Source: Candidatus Bathyarchaeota archaeon
GTDB taxonomy: Archaea; Thermoproteota; Bathyarchaeia; TCS64
Assembly (NCBI GenBank): GCA_030601645.1
Contig: JAUWBQ010000093.1
Span: forward strand, 1 to 7,051
Direction of reading: 5' to 3'
Length of the DNA: 7,051 bases
In this document: piece after piece, positions 1 through 5,063 of the stretch
How positions within the stretch are numbered: position 1 is the first letter of the stretch
Layout of the letters: every line of letters begins with the position of its first letter
Position numbers and translations under genes: made by a program
The notes under the pieces: generated by a model
What the model saw: only the letters and a program-made list of their open reading frames with translations
What the model was told of the DNA's origin: nothing
Databases searched by the model: none

Positions 1-126
1 GTCGCCTTTAACGTCGCCTAAAGAGGCGACCTTATCTCCCTTGACGCCTATGGAGCCCTTGTAAGCCTTCTGGCCTGTTCCTTCCACGATTATAGCGTTA
101 TTGATCAGAACATCGTATTCATCCAT
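1..126 (-). CDS. N-acyl-D-amino-acid deacylase-like amidohydrolase, N-terminal fragment
   Basis: Reading leftward from 126, 42 codons stay open to the window edge, so the gene is cut and only its N-terminus is visible. The peptide begins MDEYDVLINNAIIVEGTG and continues through AYKGSIGVKGDKVASLGD. This is the N-terminal beta-sandwich pattern of metal-dependent amidohydrolases (YDVLIKNG-x-IVDGTG, then G-DIGIKGDRI-x-IGD). The GTG signature points to the D-aminoacylase branch, which removes the acyl group from N-acyl-D-amino acids, rather than to dihydroorotase or hydantoinase. The metal-binding HxH motif lies outside the window, so activity cannot be judged. ATG at 126 is preferred because GGAGA at 132-136 sits 5 nt upstream; an in-frame ATG at 144 would leave that SD inside the coding region. 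It probably has its own promoter, since a hairpin and a TATA-like box separate it from the decayed small genes upstream. Confidence 0.72.
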   Translation of the reverse strand, partial: MDEYDVLINNAIIVEGTGQKAYKGSIGVKGDKVASLGDVKGD

Positions 127-157
127 TTGAATCTCCGGGAACATAGATGCTCTTTAT

Positions 158-178
158 TCATAAAACACTTGCATATGC
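158..178 (-). promoter_or_regulatory. Candidate TATA region for the amidohydrolase gene
   Basis: On the minus strand GTTTTATGA (158-166) lies about 30 nt upstream of the ATG at 126, and the palindrome GCATATGC (171-178) lies just before it. Either could be the TATA element; the first would give a leader of only about 10 nt. This is the only AT-rich patch upstream of the gene. The spacing fits an archaeal promoter, but no clear BRE is visible. Confidence 0.3.
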
Positions 179-184
179 GGGGGG

Positions 185-199
185 AGGGTAGAGAACCCT
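185..199 (-). terminator. Small stem-loop after the decayed membrane-protein frame
   Basis: A perfect 5-bp inverted repeat (AGGGT, 5-nt loop, ACCCT) lies 8 nt past the TGA at 207-209 on the minus strand and before the amidohydrolase promoter. It is followed by C-rich rather than T-rich sequence, so it is not a classical intrinsic terminator, and archaea usually rely on oligo-T. It may be an RNA 3'-end structure or chance. Confidence 0.2.
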
Positions 200-206
200 G
201 TTGCAG

Positions 207-386
207 TCACACGAAGTTCGTCAGGATGGTCATAACGACCTGGACGATCAACGAGCTGGCCATCAGCCCCGTCACTATCAGCCTGCCCTTCTCACCGTAG
301 AACTCTTACCCGTATCTCCTTTCGGTGTACCACCTGATGATGCCGCCGATGCTGAAGAGTACGATTTAGCGGGGCGGAAGGATCAT
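207..386 (-). pseudogene. Decayed small membrane-protein gene with two in-frame TAA stops
   Basis: From the ATG at 386 one frame of 60 codons runs to the TGA at 207-209, but TAA occurs at codon 7 (366-368) and codon 27 (306-308). Ignoring the stops, the frame reads like a coherent membrane protein. A hydrophobic stretch IVLFSIGGII is followed by a basic segment RWYTERRYG. Then comes EFYGEKGRL and a long hydrophobic helix (LIVTGLMASSLIVQVVMTIL) at about codons 36-55. The start overlaps the stop of the upstream 38-codon ORF as ATGA, the usual sign of translational coupling, so the two were probably an operon. The protein family is not recognised. Point mutation of two codons to TAA, or sequencing/assembly error, explains it best. 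TAA is the least likely stop to be recoded, so pyrrolysine (TAG) or selenocysteine (TGA) does not apply. Reinitiation at GTG 275 could still give one 22-residue transmembrane peptide. Confidence 0.45.
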
Positions 387-499
387 GCCCACACCTCGTC
401 TTTGACCTCCTCCAATTCGACCTTTGTCGAAGGGAAGATCTTGATAATAGCCTCCTTTATCATCTCCTTGATACTATCAAGGGGTTCGGATGTGGTCAT
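383..499 (-). CDS. Small hypothetical protein, 38 aa, possibly paired with a membrane protein
   Basis: An ATG at 499 opens 38 codons to a TGA at 383-385. The peptide is charged and amphipathic: LDSIKEMIKEAIIKIFP looks like an amphipathic helix, and KVELEEVKDEVWA follows. No cysteines, transmembrane segment or signal peptide are present, and I do not recognise a family. Support for it being real comes from three signals. AAGGA at 504-508 lies 4 nt upstream, a TTTAAA box lies about 30 nt upstream, and its stop overlaps the next start as ATGA. The partner frame downstream is broken, so this ORF may also be a relic of a dead operon. It is antisense to a longer plus-strand open frame at 201-533, which has no protein-like character. 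Confidence 0.4.
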   Translation of the reverse strand: MTTSEPLDSIKEMIKEAIIKIFPSTKVELEEVKDEVWA

Positions 500-527
500 C
501 TCGTCCTTCGATGGTAAGACAACCCTA

Positions 528-535
528 ATTTAAAC
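528..535 (-). promoter_or_regulatory. TATA-like box for the 38-aa ORF
   Basis: On the minus strand the sequence is GTTTAAAT, preceded by the A-rich GAAAAAA, which could act as a BRE. A start site 22-26 nt downstream falls near 503-507, giving a leader of only a few bases before the ATG at 499. Confidence 0.45.
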
Positions 536-540
536 TTTTT

Positions 541-554
541 TCTGACATGTTAGA
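541..554. promoter_or_regulatory. Imperfect palindrome between divergent promoters, possible operator
   Basis: TCTGACATGTTAGA is a 14-bp inverted repeat around ACATGT, with 12 of 14 positions symmetric; the two off positions form a G/T-type mismatch. It lies just upstream of the minus-strand TATA-like box at 528-535 and about 40 bp from the plus-strand one at 592-600. A dimeric regulator could bind here, but no regulator gene is present in the window. Confidence 0.25.
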
Positions 555-591
555 AGGTGAAATGTGGGGTTTCGTGGGGCATCTCCCAGTA

Positions 592-600
592 AATTTAAAG
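592..600 (+). promoter_or_regulatory. TATA-like box for nth
   Basis: AATTTAAAG lies 82 nt upstream of the nth ATG and is the only AT-rich element in this gap facing right. It predicts a start site near 620-626 and a leader of about 55-60 nt, which contains a short overlapping ATG frame (627-698). Confidence 0.45.
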
Positions 601-681
601 GCGATCCGCTGGAAGGCAGATACTGCATGACGTGTCAGAGGGGTCGACGGATGCATCTCCAGTTTTTCGGGTGTCGACGGG

Positions 682-1329
682 ATGAAGGAGATAGCTGAGA
701 GGATCATCACCCTACTGGAGGAGGCATACCCCGACGTGGGGGGGACTTCCCTCAACTGGGAGACTCCGCTGGACTTGCTCGTGGCCACCATATTGTCGGC
801 CCAGAGCACAGACGAGCAGATCAACAAGGTCACAAAGACCCTTTTCGAGAAGTACCGGAAGGCCGCGGACTACGCCTACGCGCCAAGGGAACAGCTAGAG
901 GAGGACATCAGGTCCTCAGGGTTCTTCAGACGGAAGGCGGAGGCCATCCAGGAGGCCTGCAGGGTCATCGTCGAAGAGCACGGGGGGGAGATCCCCGCCT
1001 CGATGGAGGAGCTCACTATACTGAAGGGGGTGGCCAGAAAGACGGCGAACATCGTCCTAGGGAACGCCTTCGGCATCGTGGAGGGCGTCGCGGTCGACAC
1101 CCACGTCTGGCGTCTGTCCCAGCGTCTGGGGCTCACCGAGCAGAAGAACAGGGAGAAGATCGAGAGGGATCTCATGGCTGTCTTTCCCCGGGAGAAGTGG
1201 CTCGCGGTGAACTATCTGCTCATAGAGCACGGCAGAAGGGCCTGCAACGCAAAAAAGCCCAGATGCGGCGAGTGCGTACTGAACGGGCTCTGCCCCTCGG
1301 CCTTCACCTTTCCCCATAAAGAGAGATGA
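682..1329 (+). CDS. nth: Endonuclease III (HhH-GPD DNA glycosylase/AP lyase)
   Basis: This 215-aa protein matches endonuclease III over its whole length. The enzyme removes oxidised pyrimidines from DNA and cleaves the resulting abasic site by beta-elimination, in base-excision repair. LSAQSTD (38-44) holds Gln41. The helix-hairpin-helix reads LKGVARKTANIVL (114-126) and contains the Schiff-base Lys120. AVDTHVWRL (137-145) has the catalytic Asp139. The C-terminus carries the [4Fe-4S] cluster pattern C-x6-C-x2-C-x5-C at Cys188, 195, 198 and 204, all present. The hairpin differs from the common LPGVG: Pro is Lys115 and the second Gly is Ala118. That is unusual but outside the catalytic residues. 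The start at 682 gives the normal family length; its SD is weak (GGTG at 669-672). The gene is monocistronic and ends 6 nt from a convergent gene. Confidence 0.95.
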   Translation: MKEIAERIITLLEEAYPDVGGTSLNWETPLDLLVATILSAQSTDEQINKVTKTLFEKYRKAADYAYAPREQLEEDIRSSGFFRRKAEAIQEACRVIVEEHGGEIPASMEELTILKGVARKTANIVLGNAFGIVEGVAVDTHVWRLSQRLGLTEQKNREKIERDLMAVFPREKWLAVNYLLIEHGRRACNAKKPRCGECVLNGLCPSAFTFPHKER

Positions 1330-1335
1330 GGGAGA

Positions 1336-1857
1336 TCACGCTCTCGCGTAGATCTTTTTGTATTTCTCTACTTTCGCGAGGACTCGCTCTCGCTCCTTAT
1401 CGATGGACTTCTTCTCATTGTCTCTGACAGCCCTGAGGGGCCTCGCGGGAATGCCGAGGGCGAGTGTGTTCGAGGGTATCACGGCCCTTGGCGAGACTAA
1501 CGCCCCTGACCCGATGATCGAGCCCTCCCCCACCTCGGCGCCATCCAAGACTATGGCTCCTATCCCCACCAGGGCCCCGGCCCCTACGGTGGCTCCGTGG
1601 ACGATGGCGCCGTGGGACACGATGGCCTCGTCTCCTATCTTCACGGGGTAGCCCACGGGGGCCTCCACGATGCAGTTCTCCAGGATTGTGACTCTGACCC
1701 CGATCTCTACCGCGTCGTCGTCACCCCTGATGACGGCTCCATTCCAGACGTTCCCACCCTCTTTTATGGTCACATCGCCTATGACCCAGGAGCCGGGGGC
1801 GAGGAACACCGACTCGTCCACCCGGGGTTTCTTCCCGTCGAAATCGACCTTGGACAT
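1336..1857 (-). CDS. Gamma-carbonic anhydrase-like hexapeptide-repeat protein
   Basis: This is a 173-aa left-handed parallel beta-helix protein of the YrdA/PaaY/CaiE-like gamma-carbonic anhydrase group. Repeats run from about residue 15 to 135, for example VSHGAIVHGATVGAGALVGI, followed by a charged C-terminal helix. Family members form trimers with a metal at subunit interfaces. The motif VIRGDDDAVEIG (42-53) is conserved with Arg44 and Asp46, and two of the three family metal-ligand histidines are present, His82 and His87. The first ligand position, normally His in a VLH-type motif, appears to be Glu65 (CIVEA), and the preceding IQD-type Gln reads Leu (ILE). Carbonic anhydrase activity is therefore doubtful and the substrate unknown. 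ATG 1857 is chosen because GGAAGGGA (1863-1870) lies 5 nt upstream; a TTG at 1872 in the same frame would place that SD inside the gene. It is monocistronic and convergent with nth. Confidence 0.88.
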   Translation of the reverse strand: MSKVDFDGKKPRVDESVFLAPGSWVIGDVTIKEGGNVWNGAVIRGDDDAVEIGVRVTILENCIVEAPVGYPVKIGDEAIVSHGAIVHGATVGAGALVGIGAIVLDGAEVGEGSIIGSGALVSPRAVIPSNTLALGIPARPLRAVRDNEKKSIDKERERVLAKVEKYKKIYARA

Positions 1858-2065
1858 GACTATCCCTTCCAACCAATATGGGCATACGCTCCTCGAAAAA
1901 GATTTACGCAGACAGAGCCAAACTCGCCAACAGATCGTCGATGTTAGGATGTATCTGAACTAGTTCGCCGACTGACGTTCATTTTACAATGGGATTCAGA
2001 CCAGGAGAAAGCCCTCCCAGAACCCCTATGGCGAAAGAGAGTCAGGGGGGAGATGAAATAGACTA
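1858..2065. other. Intergenic gap between nadA and the beta-helix gene
   Basis: About 200 bp carry the SD of the beta-helix gene (1863-1870), a weak A/T tract on its promoter side (1896-1905), and a pyrimidine-rich stretch just after the nadA stop (minus strand, about 2035-2062) that might help end the nadA transcript. One minus-strand frame (about 1904-1978) reads like protein for 20 codons but has no start codon. No gene is supported. Confidence 0.4.
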
Positions 2066-2992
2066 TCAGCGGCTCATCTTGAGCATGCGCTCGATGGGGA
2101 TGCGGGCCCTTCCCGCGATGACGTCAGGCACCTTTACCACGGGGGCCTCGTTCAGCAGAGCCTCGAGGGTGTTCTCCAGGGTTATCCTCTTCATGGCCGC
2201 GCACTCGGCGTACCGCCTCGCCGGAAGGAAGTTCTTCCCCGGTATCTCCCTCCTGAGGCGGTCGACCATGCCGACTTCGGTGGCTATGATGAAGACCTTG
2301 GCGTCGGACTCTTTGCATCTCCTGTACATGCCCCCCGTCGACAGGATATGGTCCGCCTTGAGCTGGAACTGGGGCTCGCACTCCGGGTGGACTAGGAGCT
2401 CCGCTTCTGGATACTTCATTTTCAACTTTATGGCCTCGGAGCCGTCTCCGAGGAAGCGGTGGACGTTGCAGTAACCGTTGTCAGGGACTGGGATCACGGT
2501 CTTGTCTGGGTTGCGCTGGGAGACGTACCAAGCCAGGTTCTTGTCGGGGCCGAGGAGTACGGTGTCTGCACCCAGCTGGGCTACGATCTCGACTGCGTTT
2601 GCCGATGTGCAGGTGATGTCCGCCTCAGCCTTGGCCTCGGCGAGGGTGTTGACGTAGAGGACTACAGGGGCCCCGGGGTTGGCTGCCTTGTACTGCTTCA
2701 GGACCCCCACTGGGAGCATGGAGGCCATGGGGCACCGGGCGCCGGTGTCCGGGATGACCACCGTTTTGTTGGGGTTGAGGATTGATGCGGTCTCCGCCAT
2801 GAAGCCCACACCGCAGAAGACGATGAACTCCTTGTCGGCCACGCCCTGGGCCTTCCTGCAGAGCTCAAGGCTGTCCCCGACGAAGTCGGCTATCTCCTGG
2901 ATCTCGGGTATCTGGTAGTTATGGGCGAGGAGGAGGGCATTCTTCCCCTCCTTCAGCTCTGTGATCTTACCCTGGAGCTCCGATGCGTCCAC
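2066..2992 (-). CDS. nadA: Quinolinate synthase A
   Basis: This 308-aa enzyme condenses iminoaspartate with dihydroxyacetone phosphate to quinolinate in cytoplasmic de novo NAD synthesis. It has the short archaeal/Thermotoga-type architecture of three similar domains around one [4Fe-4S] cluster. All three cluster cysteines are visible: Cys87 in GARCPMA, Cys175 in GYCNVH and Cys264 in ECAAMKRIT. Substrate-binding motifs are intact: LLAHNYQ (21-27), VLYVNT (111-116), CTSANA (128-133), HPEC (202-205) and STGGM (218-222). The start is GTG at 2992, one base after the nadC stop (TAG, 2994-2996). There is only a weak SD (GAGATGG, 2999-3005) inside nadC, so translation is probably coupled. A cluster-bearing, oxygen-sensitive NadA without NadB nearby suggests that iminoaspartate comes from an aspartate dehydrogenase or oxidase encoded elsewhere. 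Confidence 0.96.
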   Translation of the reverse strand: MDASELQGKITELKEGKNALLLAHNYQIPEIQEIADFVGDSLELCRKAQGVADKEFIVFCGVGFMAETASILNPNKTVVIPDTGARCPMASMLPVGVLKQYKAANPGAPVVLYVNTLAEAKAEADITCTSANAVEIVAQLGADTVLLGPDKNLAWYVSQRNPDKTVIPVPDNGYCNVHRFLGDGSEAIKLKMKYPEAELLVHPECEPQFQLKADHILSTGGMYRRCKESDAKVFIIATEVGMVDRLRREIPGKNFLPARRYAECAAMKRITLENTLEALLNEAPVVKVPDVIAGRARIPIERMLKMSR

Positions 2993-2993
2993 G

Positions 2994-3848
2994 CTATACC
3001 ATCTCTATTTCGAGCTTTACGTCCAGGCTCCTCACGGAGTGGGTGAGACTGCCCATGGAAACAACATCCACTCCGGAGGACGCATAGTCTGCAAGGTTCT
3101 CCTCGGTGATGCCCCCAGATGCCTCGAAGAGCCTTCCCTCCCTCAGTCCTTTCTCCTGAAGCACCAGTAGGCACCTCTGAATCTCATCGGGGTTCATGTT
3201 GTCAAACATGACAATGTCAGCGCCCGCACCGGCGGCCTCGGCGGCTTCCTCCGTGCTCCGGACTTCCACCTCTATCTTCTTAGTGAAGCTCACCCTTTCC
3301 CTGGCCCTCCTGATGGCCTCGGAGATTGAGGGGACGAGCCCCAGGTGGTTGTCCTTGATCAGGACGCAGTCATCCAGCCGGAACCTGTGGGTGTCCCCTC
3401 CTCCAAGCTCCACGGCCACCTTGTCCAGCGCCCTCAGACCTGGAACAGTCTTCCTGGTGGCGGCCACCCGCACGGACGGATTGGCCTTCGATGCGATGGC
3501 CTGAGCCCTTGCGACCGCGGTGGCGATGCCCGACATTCGGCCCACGATGTTCAGGGCGGTCCTCTCCCCTGAGAGCAGCGACCTGGCAGGCCCCTCGACC
3601 TTCATCAGGGTCTTCCCCGCCGGTACCCTCACCCCGTCGCCGACGAGAAGCTCCACACTGCATCCGAGGATGTCGAAGACGATCCGAACCTCCTCTAAGC
3701 CAGCGGTCACCCCCTCCTCCTTGAAGAATAGACGGGCTCTGGCCTCCTGGTCTTCATCTACGAGGGCCTCAGAGGTGATGTCCCCCTGGCCGATGTCCTC
3801 TCTGAGGAACTCCTTGATCCGTTCCTCCTCTAAACGGTTGGCACCCAT
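2994..3848 (-). CDS. nadC: Nicotinate-nucleotide pyrophosphorylase (quinolinate phosphoribosyltransferase)
   Basis: This enzyme converts quinolinate and PRPP to nicotinate mononucleotide, CO2 and pyrophosphate, the step after NadA. With the start at 3848 it is 284 aa, the normal family length. The order is an N-terminal alpha/beta domain (to about 100), then the alpha/beta barrel. Motifs are SGERTALN (93-100), TRKTVPGLRALDK (131-143) with Arg132 and Lys133, GGGDTHR (149-155), LIKDNH (163-168), IEVEVR (192-197), MFDN (214-217) and ASGG (243-246). All expected substrate-binding basic and acidic residues appear present. An in-frame ATG at 3905 would give 303 aa, but it lies inside the TTTAAA box of the gene's own promoter and adds a non-conserved basic tail, so ATG 3848 (or GTG 3863) is preferred. 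First gene of the nadC-nadA operon. Confidence 0.94.
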   Translation of the reverse strand: MGANRLEEERIKEFLREDIGQGDITSEALVDEDQEARARLFFKEEGVTAGLEEVRIVFDILGCSVELLVGDGVRVPAGKTLMKVEGPARSLLSGERTALNIVGRMSGIATAVARAQAIASKANPSVRVAATRKTVPGLRALDKVAVELGGGDTHRFRLDDCVLIKDNHLGLVPSISEAIRRARERVSFTKKIEVEVRSTEEAAEAAGAGADIVMFDNMNPDEIQRCLLVLQEKGLREGRLFEASGGITEENLADYASSGVDVVSMGSLTHSVRSLDVKLEIEMV

Positions 3849-3903
3849 ATCGCTTCGCCTCACCCTTCCACGCCGAGTTTTCTGATCGAGAGTTAGAGCT
3901 CTC

Positions 3904-3911
3904 ATTTAAAT
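3904..3911. promoter_or_regulatory. Palindromic TATA-like box shared by nadC and the Lin0512 gene
   Basis: ATTTAAAT is a perfect 8-bp palindrome in the 102-bp divergent gap. Leftward it predicts a start site near 3880, about 30 nt before the nadC ATG at 3848. Rightward it predicts one near 3933-3936, about 15-18 nt before the ATG at 3951. A second weaker candidate facing right, CTTTTATCC (3932-3940), is too close to the ATG to serve it. A symmetrical box could be used in both directions, with flanking BRE setting the balance. Confidence 0.5.
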
Positions 3912-3950
3912 ATTGAGGCGTTCGGGGAATGCTTTTATCCTCCTCGAGGG

Positions 3951-4361
3951 ATGAAACGTCGGTTGATCGGGTTGGATTACCGGAGGTTTCTGGTGGAGGT
4001 GGGCACAGGCATCGATCTCCACGGGGAGGACGAGACCAAGGCGGCCCAGAGGGCGGTGAAGGACGCCATCAGCCACTCCAGCATGGTGGGGCTGATGCAA
4101 CTTTTCAGAGTTGAGAGCTTCGAGGAGCTGGAGGAGGCGCTGATGGTGGACGTGACGGTGGCGACGCCGACACCCGACAATGTGGACGGCGATGCAGTCC
4201 TGAGCATCCTACCCGAGGGCAAAAGGAGGATAAACGTCGTCGAGGGCGGGGTGAGGTTCCCCGTTCCATCCACATCCGACGAGGCGAGGACCCACAGCAT
4301 CGTCATGGCAAACGCAGTGATCGTGGTCCTCGTGGACGTGGACAGGCTGGAGAGAAGGTGA
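3951..4361 (+). CDS. Lin0512 family protein (unknown function)
   Basis: This 136-aa soluble protein carries the invariant GxGxDxHG motif of the Lin0512 family as GTGIDLHG (18-25), followed by the family-like continuation DETKAAQRAVKDAI (27-40). The family is small and scattered among bacteria, plants and archaea, and its function is not established. The rest contains LMQLF, a predicted acidic helix ESFEELEEAL (55-64), VDVTVATPTPDNVDGDAVL (66-84) and a C-terminal beta-rich part (VIVVLVDVDRL). The Asp and His in the motif could bind a metal or catalyse, but that is inference. No signal peptide or transmembrane segment is present. The ATG at 3951 follows GAGGG with almost no spacing, so initiation may be leader-poor or weak; TTG codons at residues 5 and 8 are alternatives. 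The gene is divergent from nadC, so coregulation is possible, but no functional link to NAD is known. Confidence 0.82.
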   Translation: MKRRLIGLDYRRFLVEVGTGIDLHGEDETKAAQRAVKDAISHSSMVGLMQLFRVESFEELEEALMVDVTVATPTPDNVDGDAVLSILPEGKRRINVVEGGVRFPVPSTSDEARTHSIVMANAVIVVLVDVDRLERR

Positions 4362-4532
4362 ACCTTATCTCCAACTTGTGTAGTCCCTGGCGGTTCAATT
4401 CACGGCGTTGAGGCTGGATCCGGACTCCGTATGCGGTATGACGCTCACGGTCTTCTCGTCCGGTTCCGCTCCTCAATCGGTCGATCTGATCTTGTCGAAC
4501 TCCATCGGAGATGCCCCGCGCATGCTAGGGGA
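4362..4532. other. Gap between convergent Lin0512 and ndk genes
   Basis: This 171-bp stretch separates two convergent gene ends. It has no T-tract typical of archaeal termination, no tRNA-like fold, and only a 4-bp CCCC/GGGG inverted repeat (4515-4532) next to the ndk stop. A minus-strand frame (4395-4523) is open except for one TGA, but it lacks an SD and any recognisable motif. I see no supported gene. Confidence 0.4.
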
Positions 4533-4982
4533 TTACTCGTAGAGCCAGGCCTCGTCGATCCTCTTGTAGCTGACGAGATCGCTCTCGTCGAAGTAGATGG
4601 AGTACTCCATCAGCGCGTTCTCGTCCGAGTCCCCGGCGTGGATGACGTTCCTGCTGATCTCCAGGGCGTAATCACCCCGGATGGAGCCGGGCGTGGCGTC
4701 TGCGGGATCGGTCGCGCCGACGAGCTTGCGGGTGTGCCTCACAGCATCCCTACCTTCGACAACCATGACGACCACGGGCCCGCTGGTGATGAACTTGATC
4801 AAACCCTCGTAGAAGGCCTTCCCCTCATGGATTTCGTAGTGCTTCTCCGCCTGCTCCGGGGAGATTTGGAGCATCTTGAGGCCTATGATCTTAAGGCCCG
4901 CCCTCTCGATCCTCGTAACGGTCTCTCCGATAAGTGCCCTGTGCACGCCGTCCGGTTTGATCATGATGAACTCTCTTTCCAT
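4533..4982 (-). CDS. ndk: Nucleoside diphosphate kinase
   Basis: This 149-aa protein is a full-length cytoplasmic nucleoside diphosphate kinase, which moves the gamma-phosphate of ATP onto NDPs through a phosphohistidine. Visible motifs are IMIKPDGV (6-13) with Lys9, the Kpn-loop region ATDPADATPGSIRGDYA (90-106), and the active-site segment RNVIHAGDSDENA (111-123) with phospho-acceptor His115. The usual HGSDS or HASDS reads HAGDS, so the conserved Ser after the His is Gly117, a modest departure. The C-terminus ends in WLYE, as in the family. ATG 4982 is chosen over an in-frame GTG at 4991 because AAGGTGA (4988-4994) is a near-perfect SD exactly 5 nt before the ATG and contains that GTG. It lies 81 nt downstream of the ATP-grasp gene on the same strand, with no clear promoter between, so cotranscription is plausible. 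Confidence 0.95.
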   Translation of the reverse strand: MEREFIMIKPDGVHRALIGETVTRIERAGLKIIGLKMLQISPEQAEKHYEIHEGKAFYEGLIKFITSGPVVVMVVEGRDAVRHTRKLVGATDPADATPGSIRGDYALEISRNVIHAGDSDENALMEYSIYFDESDLVSYKRIDEAWLYE

Positions 4983-4987
4983 TTGTC

Positions 4988-4994
4988 TCACCTT
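4988..4994 (-). promoter_or_regulatory. Shine-Dalgarno site that fixes the ndk start
   Basis: AAGGTGA on the minus strand matches the 16S 3' end complement over seven bases and lies 5 nt from the ATG at 4982. The upstream in-frame GTG is part of this site, which argues against its use as a start codon. Confidence 0.7.
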
Positions 4995-5063
4995 AAGGAT
5001 CTTGCTGTGTTTCGTGATGAATTGGGAGGATTCCTACTTATCTGTGATGGTCGCGGGCGTCCG

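Noticed and set aside
207..386. Stop-codon recoding (pyrrolysine or selenocysteine) in the membrane-protein frame
   Set aside because: Both internal stops are TAA, which neither system uses; mutation or sequence error is the simpler reading.
201..533. Plus-strand open frame of 110 codons
   Set aside because: The translation is low in structure (HQPRHYQP, then polar stretches) and antisense to the minus-strand small ORFs, which have promoter, SD and ATGA coupling. No SD or promoter faces it.
1904..1978. Minus-strand protein-like stretch VGELVQIHPNIDDLLASLAL
   Set aside because: It has no start codon in frame, is bounded by stops on both sides and is only about 24 codons long; at most a gene relic.
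4381..4412. GGTTCAATTC resembling a tRNA T-loop
   Set aside because: The flanks do not pair as a T-stem and there is no acceptor, D or anticodon arm upstream or downstream.
4395..4523. Minus-strand frame after ndk, open for 42 codons apart from one TGA (MEFDKIRSTD, stop, GAEPDEKTVSV...)
   Set aside because: It is tempting as a recoded or broken gene, but there is no SD, no SECIS-like hairpin that I can see, no recognisable motif, and GC-rich DNA gives such frames by chance.
4515..4532. CCCC/GGGG inverted repeat as an ndk terminator
   Set aside because: The stem is only 4 bp with a 10-nt loop and no T-tract follows in the direction of ndk transcription.
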